Shown one piece after another: positions 5,405 to 8,970 of a DNA stretch of 8,970 nucleotides. Each line of letters opens with the position of its first letter. Positions within the stretch are counted from its first letter, which is position 1. Made by a program: the position numbers and the translations under genes. The stretch is from an uncultured Oscillospiraceae bacterium (GTDB lineage Bacteria; Bacillota_A; Clostridia; Oscillospirales; Oscillospiraceae). The notes beneath the pieces were generated by a model, which saw only the letters and a program-made list of their open reading frames with translations, had not been told where the DNA came from and did no database searches. The stretch covers positions 1-8,970 of the forward strand of contig CALXGC010000157.1 of NCBI GenBank assembly GCA_944387755.1, given 5' to 3'.

Positions 5405-6682
5405 TCAGTCCTCCAATCCCCGCAGAAAATAGACCGTGTCCAGCTCCAGCTTTTGGGCGGCGGCGGACACCTGGTCCTTTGTGACCTGCTTCAGCTGCTC
5501 TGTCAGCTCCTCAATGCCGGCGTCCAGGCCGGCGGCCGTCTGGCCCAGCCAGAACTCCTCCAGGCGGCTCTGGTCGTCCAGGGTGGACAGGTGGCCCCCG
5601 ATGAGGGCGCGGCGGGCCCCCTCCAGCTCCTGGTCCTGGATGTCCCCCCGGCGGATGGCCTCCAGTTGGGCCAGAATCTCGTCCCTGGCCTGCTGGTACT
5701 TGTCAAATTCGATGCCGGAGGACACCAGCAGCAGCCCCTTCATCTTCTCCAGGGCGGAGCTGGCGTAATAGCACAGGGAGAGCTTCTCCCGCACGTTTAA
5801 GAACAGCTTGGACAGGGGGGTGGCGCCGAAGACGGCGTTGCACAGCACCAGGGCGGGGTAGTCCTCCTCCCAGCAGGTGACGCCGCCGGTGCGGAAGCCC
5901 AGAGCCAGCTTGCCCTGGGTCACGTCCAGGCGCTCCTCCCGGTACGCCGGCTCCGGGGCGTGGAGGCGCACGGTGCACGCCGGCTCCAGGCGCTCCCCGT
6001 TCCGGGGCAGGCCGGCCAGGGCGGCGCGGAAGGCCGCCTCCACCTGCTCAGGCGCGGCGGAGCCGCAGTAGTAGAGTTCAATCTCCGACCGGGCCAGCAG
6101 GTCCTGATAGCGGGCCCACAGCCCCTCCGGGGTGATGGCGGCGGCGCTCTCCTCGTCCCCCAGCTTGTCCACCCCGAAGGCCTCCTCCGCGCACATAAGC
6201 TGGGTGAGGCGGGCGAGGGCATACCGGCGCTTGTCGTTGATCTGGGCCCGGATGCGGTCTATCAGATGGGCCCGCTCCCCCTCCACATAGTCCCGGCGGA
6301 AGACGCCGTCCTGGGTGCAGGGCCGCAGGAGCAGCTCCCCCAGCAGGGCGGCGGCCCCCTCTAAAATCGGCTCCCCCTCCGGGGCGTAGGCGCCGTCCAG
6401 AAAGCTGGCCGCAAAGCCCACGCACTGGGTCTCTCCCTTTTTGCGCACCGCCGGCTCGATGGCCCCGCCGTAGAGCTGGTCCAGAGCGGCGGACAGGCGC
6501 TCCAGGTCCGGGTAGCGCTCCGTCCCCCGGCGGAGCACCCAGGGGATCAGGGCGTTGGCCGCCGCCGTCTCCCGCCGGAGGGGGACCATCAGGGTGAGAG
6601 ACAGGTAGGCGCTTTTGAATTTGTTGGTGTGGACTGTCCGCAGCCACACGCCGGGAGACAGCTCCCGCCGCAGTACTTCCAT
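5405..6682 (-). CDS. ymfF: M16-fold protein without zinc motif, YmfF-like
   Basis: This 425-residue protein is first in the leftward operon. It has the M16 fold but no HxxEH: the matching stretch reads ALIPWVLRRGTERYPD (44-59) and lacks metal ligands. The following LERLSAALDQLYGG segment is typical of the family. The C-terminal domain has NVREKLSLCYYASS (296-309), the Arg/Tyr substrate-binding element. This matches YmfF, the non-catalytic partner of YmfH, and by analogy with other M16 heterodimers the two probably act as one complex. The start is ATG at 6682, with an AAGGAAAGG ribosome site about seven bases upstream, directly after a hairpin or operator-like palindrome. A promoter with a perfect TATAAT lies about 50 bases upstream. 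The role in EF-P modification is inferred from Bacillus; no ymfI homologue lies in the window. Confidence 0.85.
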   Translation of the reverse strand: MEVLRRELSPGVWLRTVHTNKFKSAYLSLTLMVPLRRETAAANALIPWVLRRGTERYPDLERLSAALDQLYGGAIEPAVRKKGETQCVGFAASFLDGAYAPEGEPILEGAAALLGELLLRPCTQDGVFRRDYVEGERAHLIDRIRAQINDKRRYALARLTQLMCAEEAFGVDKLGDEESAAAITPEGLWARYQDLLARSEIELYYCGSAAPEQVEAAFRAALAGLPRNGERLEPACTVRLHAPEPAYREERLDVTQGKLALGFRTGGVTCWEEDYPALVLCNAVFGATPLSKLFLNVREKLSLCYYASSALEKMKGLLLVSSGIEFDKYQQARDEILAQLEAIRRGDIQDQELEGARRALIGGHLSTLDDQSRLEEFWLGQTAAGLDAGIEELTEQLKQVTKDQVSAAAQKLELDTVYFLRGLED

Positions 6683-6697
6683 TGAAAATTCCTTTCC

Positions 6698-6714
6698 TTG
6701 GGAAATGTTCCCAA
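6698..6714. promoter_or_regulatory. Palindrome TTGGGAA-N3-TTCCCAA in the ymfF leader
   Basis: There are two perfect 7-base arms with a 3-base centre. The palindrome lies between the predicted ymfF transcription start (near 6723) and its ribosome site, which begins where the palindrome ends. It could be a DNA operator just downstream of the promoter, or an RNA hairpin next to the ribosome site. No T-run follows, so it is not a terminator. Confidence 0.45.
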
Positions 6715-6729
6715 AACAGAGCTGGACCT

Positions 6730-6758
6730 ATTATACCACAGGATACGCCGGGACGCAA
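6730..6758 (-). promoter_or_regulatory. Promoter of the ymfF-ymfH-lgt-folD operon
   Basis: On the minus strand, TTGCGT (6753-6758), a 17-base spacer and a perfect TATAAT (6730-6735) are seen, with TG one base before the -10 (extended -10). The start would be near 6723. It is the only good promoter upstream of the four-gene operon. Confidence 0.78.
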
Positions 6759-6834
6759 TTTTCGCCTTCTCCAGTCTCCCCGCTCTCTGGCGGAATATAC
6801 CAAAGAGGCGGGCTCCAGGGGGCGGAAATTCGGA

Positions 6835-6863
6835 TTGACAAACGGGGGAGGCTGTGGTAAAAT
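6835..6863 (+). promoter_or_regulatory. Promoter of the ylxM-ffh-rpsP operon
   Basis: A perfect TTGACA (6835-6840), a 17-base spacer and TAAAAT (6858-6863) preceded by TGG (extended -10) make a strong sigma-A promoter. The start would be near 6870. It is back to back with the leftward ymfF promoter; the two -35 boxes are 76 bases apart. Confidence 0.88.
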
Positions 6864-6869
6864 GCACGT

Positions 6870-6891
6870 TGTAAAGTTTTGCAGCTTTACA
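6870..6891 (+). promoter_or_regulatory. Hairpin TGTAAAG-N8-CTTTACA at the 5' end of the ylxM message
   Basis: Perfect 7-base arms (6870-6876 and 6885-6891) enclose an 8-base loop. With transcription starting near 6870 the hairpin would be at the very 5' end of the RNA, ending eight bases before the ribosome-site region. It may protect the message from 5'-end decay, or act at the DNA level as an operator. The same TGTAAA/TTTACA hexamers recur around the gltS promoter. Confidence 0.45.
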
Positions 6892-6916
6892 CAGAGCTGA
6901 GAGGAGGCCGCGGGAG

Positions 6917-7282
6917 ATGAAGAGCCAGGCGTACCGGATGGCCCTTCTGTTCGATTTCTACGGGGACGTGCTGACGCCCCGGCAGAAGGAGTTCTACGAC
7001 CTCTATTACAATGAAGATCTGTCCCTGGCGGAGATTGCAGAGAACTACGGCATCACCCGTCAGGGGGTCCGGGACGTGATTGTCCGGGCGGCGGATACCC
7101 TGGCCGGGCTGGAGGAAAAGACCGGCCTGATCAAGCGCTTCCACGCCATGCAGGCCGAGCTTCAGGAGGTGGAGCGGGCGGCCCGTGCGGTGCTGGCCAA
7201 GAGCGCCCAGTACAGTGATCCGGAGCTGGAGGCCCAGGCTCAGAAGATTCTGGCCCTGGCCCAGCGGATGGAGAAGGAGTGA
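6917..7282 (+). CDS. ylxM: YlxM, putative SRP-associated HTH protein (UPF0122)
   Basis: This 121-residue protein has a sigma-70 region 4-like helix-turn-helix, LSLAEIAENYGITRQGVRDVI (about 35-55), preceded by LTPRQKEFYDLYYNED. The C-terminal half is a charged, Ala/Gln-rich helix likely to be coiled. This is the standard YlxM family, almost always next to ffh in Firmicutes; in streptococci it is reported to affect signal recognition particle activity. The start ATG has GAGGAGG at 6901-6907, nine bases upstream. The stop is three bases before the ffh start, so the two are translated together. Despite the HTH, a role as a DNA-binding regulator is not established. Confidence 0.94.
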   Translation: MKSQAYRMALLFDFYGDVLTPRQKEFYDLYYNEDLSLAEIAENYGITRQGVRDVIVRAADTLAGLEEKTGLIKRFHAMQAELQEVERAARAVLAKSAQYSDPELEAQAQKILALAQRMEKE

Positions 7283-7285
7283 CCC

Positions 7286-8668
7286 ATGGCATTTGAAGGA
7301 CTGACTGAAAAGCTCTCCGCCGCGTTTAAAAAGCTGCGGGGCAAGGGCCGTCTGTCCGAGGCCGACGTGAAGGAGGCCATGCGGGAGATCCGTCTGGCCC
7401 TGCTGGAGGCCGACGTCAGCTATAAGGTCGTCAAGCAGTTCGTCGCCCAGGTCACGGAAAAGGCGGTGGGAGCCGACGTGCTGGAGGCCCTGTCCCCCGC
7501 CCAGCAGATTGTCAAAATCGTCAATCAGGAGCTCACCGGGCTCATGGGCGGCCAGAGCGTCAAGCTGACCATCGCCCCAAAGCCCCCGACGGTGGTGATG
7601 ATGGTGGGCCTTCAGGGCGCCGGCAAGACCACCAACTGCGCCAAGCTGGCCGGCCTGATGAAGCGCAAGGAGGGCAAGCGCCCCCTGCTGGCCGCCTGCG
7701 ACGTCTACCGCCCCGCCGCCATCCAGCAGCTGGAGGTGGTGGGTAAGCAGCTGGATATCCCCGTCTTCCAGATGGGACAGGCCGACCCGGTGGACATCGC
7801 CAAAGGGGCCATCGCCCACGCCAAAGAGCACGGCAACGACCTGGTGTTTCTGGACACCGCCGGCCGCCTCCACGTGGACGAGGCGCTGATGGACGAGCTC
7901 AGGCGCATCAAGGCGGCGGTGGAGCCCACCGAGATTCTGCTGGTGGTGGACGCCATGATCGGCCAGGACGCGGTGAACGCCGCCAAGGCCTTCGACGACG
8001 CCCTGGACATCGACGGGGTGGTGCTCACCAAGCTGGACGGCGACGCCCGGGGCGGCGCGGCCCTGTCCATCAAGGCCGTCACCGGCAAGCCCATCAAGTT
8101 TGTGGGCGTGGGGGAGAAGCTGGACCAGATTGAGGTCTTCCACCCCGACCGGATGGCCAGCCGTATTCTGGGCATGGGCGACGTGCTCTCCCTCATTGAG
8201 AAGGCGGAGCAGAATTTTGACCAGAAGAAGGCGCTGGAGCTGCAGGAGAAGCTGCGGAAGAACAAGTTTACCCTCACCGATTTCTATGACCAGATGGTCC
8301 AGCTGCAGAATATGGGCTCTCTCAGCGAGCTGGCCGGCATGATCCCCGGCGTAAAGGCCTCTGATTTGGAGGGAGCCAACCTGGACAACGGCATGTTCAA
8401 ACAGATGTCCGCCATTATCCAGTCCATGACCCCCTATGAGAGGGAGAACCCCTCCGTGCTCAACTCCAGCCGGAAAAAGCGCATCGCCGCCGGCTCCGGC
8501 ACCCAGGTGGTGGACGTAAACCGCCTTTTGAAGCAGTTCGAGCTGCTCCAGTCCATCACCAGGCAGTTCTCCGGCGGCAAGCTGCCCCGGAGCCTGCGCA
8601 AACGGATGGGCAAAAAGGGCGGCCTCCCCGGCATGGGCGGCGGCTCCATCCCCGGACTGCCCCTTTAA
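7286..8668 (+). CDS. ffh: Signal recognition particle protein Ffh (SRP54 GTPase)
   Basis: Ffh binds the 4.5S/6S SRP RNA and emerging signal sequences, and delivers ribosomes to the membrane receptor FtsY in a GTP-dependent way. The protein is 460 residues. The N domain (about 1-90) includes ALLEADVSYKVV. The G domain has P-loop GLQGAGKTT (108-116), DVYRPAA (139-145), DTAGR (190-194), DAMIGQ (222-227) and TKLDGDARGG (248-257). The DAMIGQ element more often reads DAMTGQ, a mild departure. The M domain has a Met-containing finger loop (about 336-355) and the RNA-binding motif SSRKKRIAAGSGTQV (394-408) followed by DVNRLLKQF. It ends in a Gly/Lys/Met tail. The ribosome site GGAGAAGGAG overlaps the end of ylxM. 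It is followed after 58 bases by rpsP, the classic Firmicutes order. Confidence 0.98.
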   Translation: MAFEGLTEKLSAAFKKLRGKGRLSEADVKEAMREIRLALLEADVSYKVVKQFVAQVTEKAVGADVLEALSPAQQIVKIVNQELTGLMGGQSVKLTIAPKPPTVVMMVGLQGAGKTTNCAKLAGLMKRKEGKRPLLAACDVYRPAAIQQLEVVGKQLDIPVFQMGQADPVDIAKGAIAHAKEHGNDLVFLDTAGRLHVDEALMDELRRIKAAVEPTEILLVVDAMIGQDAVNAAKAFDDALDIDGVVLTKLDGDARGGAALSIKAVTGKPIKFVGVGEKLDQIEVFHPDRMASRILGMGDVLSLIEKAEQNFDQKKALELQEKLRKNKFTLTDFYDQMVQLQNMGSLSELAGMIPGVKASDLEGANLDNGMFKQMSAIIQSMTPYERENPSVLNSSRKKRIAAGSGTQVVDVNRLLKQFELLQSITRQFSGGKLPRSLRKRMGKKGGLPGMGGGSIPGLPL

Positions 8669-8673
8669 CCGCT

Positions 8674-8695
8674 GGTAAAACGCCCTGCGTTTTCC
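8674..8695 (+). promoter_or_regulatory. Hairpin in the ffh-rpsP gap
   Basis: AAAACGC (8677-8683) pairs with GCGTTTT (8687-8693) over 7 bp with a CCT loop. GG/CC adds two pairs across a one-base bulge. It is not followed by a T-run, so it is not a clear terminator. It could be an RNA processing or stability element that sets the ratio of ffh to ribosomal protein message, or a weak attenuator. No clear promoter is seen in this gap. Confidence 0.45.
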
Positions 8696-8726
8696 ATATA
8701 CGAAATTCATTTGGAGGTGAATCGAA

Positions 8727-8966
8727 ATGGTCAAAATCAGACTGCGCCGCATGGGCGCCAAGAAGGCTCCCTTCTACCGCATCGTCGTGGCTGACTCCCG
8801 CTATCCCCGGAACGGCCGGTTCATTGAGGAGATCGGCACTTATAACCCCGTCGTCAACCCCGCTGAGCTGAAGGTGGACGTGGACCGCGCCCAGGCTTGG
8901 ATCAAGACCGGCGCTCAGCCCACGGAGACCGTCCGTGATCTGCTGAAAAAAGCCGGCGCACTCTAA
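8727..8966 (+). CDS. rpsP: 30S ribosomal protein S16
   Basis: This 79-residue protein is complete, from ATG to TAA four bases before the window end. It has the standard S16 opening [20 protein letters not shown], then [19 protein letters not shown] and the C-terminal [21 protein letters not shown]16 binds 16S rRNA in the 5' domain and helps 30S assembly. A near-perfect ribosome site GGAGGTGA (8713-8720) lies six bases upstream, stronger than any other in the window, as expected for a ribosomal protein. In related genomes the next genes are a KH-domain RNA-binding protein, rimM, trmD and rplS; these would lie beyond the right edge. Confidence 0.98.
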   Translation: MVKIRLRRMGAKKAPFYRIVVADSRYPRNGRFIEEIGTYNPVVNPAELKVDVDRAQAWIKTGAQPTETVRDLLKKAGAL

Positions 8967-8970
8967 GGCT

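Noticed and set aside
4337..5800. A 487-codon open frame on the plus strand opposite ymfH/ymfF
   Set aside because: It runs across the junction of two real genes, with biased composition and no ribosome site. It is a shadow frame.
6887..8761. A 624-codon open frame on the minus strand opposite ylxM-ffh-rpsP
   Set aside because: It spans three well-supported genes, is rich in His/Gly/Leu/Gln repeats typical of antisense frames in GC-rich DNA, and has no start signal.

Overview
The window is a GC-rich chromosomal stretch with short AT-rich gaps between transcription units. It looks like core genome from a Gram-positive Clostridia member. The gene order ylxM-ffh-rpsP, a ymfF/ymfH peptidase-like pair running into lgt, strong AGGAGG ribosome sites and sigma-A type promoters fit a gut Oscillospiraceae-like organism (Flavonifractor/Lawsonibacter type). 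That placement is an inference from gene order and protein flavour, not from a search. I see no mobile element, phage gene, CRISPR array, rRNA or tRNA.

Layout, left to right. (1) 1-361, minus strand: the first 120 codons of a peptidase M29 / NicX-like protein, running off the left edge. It has its own probable promoter and a long untranslated leader. (2) 749-2186, minus strand: a single-gene unit for a GltS-type sodium/glutamate symporter, with a clear promoter, a leader hairpin and a strong intrinsic terminator. Its frame is interrupted by one in-frame TGA at codon 154. (3) 2272-6758, minus strand: a four-gene operon ymfF-ymfH-lgt-folD. The genes are almost touching or overlapping, with one promoter at the right end and a strong hairpin terminator at the left end. 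The lgt frame is interrupted by one in-frame TAG at codon 110. (4) 6835-8966, plus strand: the divergently transcribed ylxM-ffh-rpsP start of the signal recognition particle / ribosomal protein operon, which usually continues to a KH-domain gene, rimM, trmD and rplS.

The genes mostly serve housekeeping functions around translation and the membrane. YlxM and Ffh handle co-translational targeting, S16 is a 30S subunit protein, and the YmfF/YmfH pair is linked in Bacillus to modification of elongation factor P. Lgt attaches the lipid anchor to lipoproteins, FolD feeds one-carbon units, and GltS imports glutamate.

The main oddity is that two otherwise well-preserved membrane-protein genes, gltS and lgt, each carry exactly one in-frame stop of a different kind (TGA and TAG), with homology continuing in the same frame on both sides. 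Recent nonsense mutation or a sequence/assembly error is the simplest reading. Recoding (selenocysteine, amber suppression) is possible but unproven. I did not find a convincing previously undescribed system. The other observations are regulatory-site candidates of modest strength.
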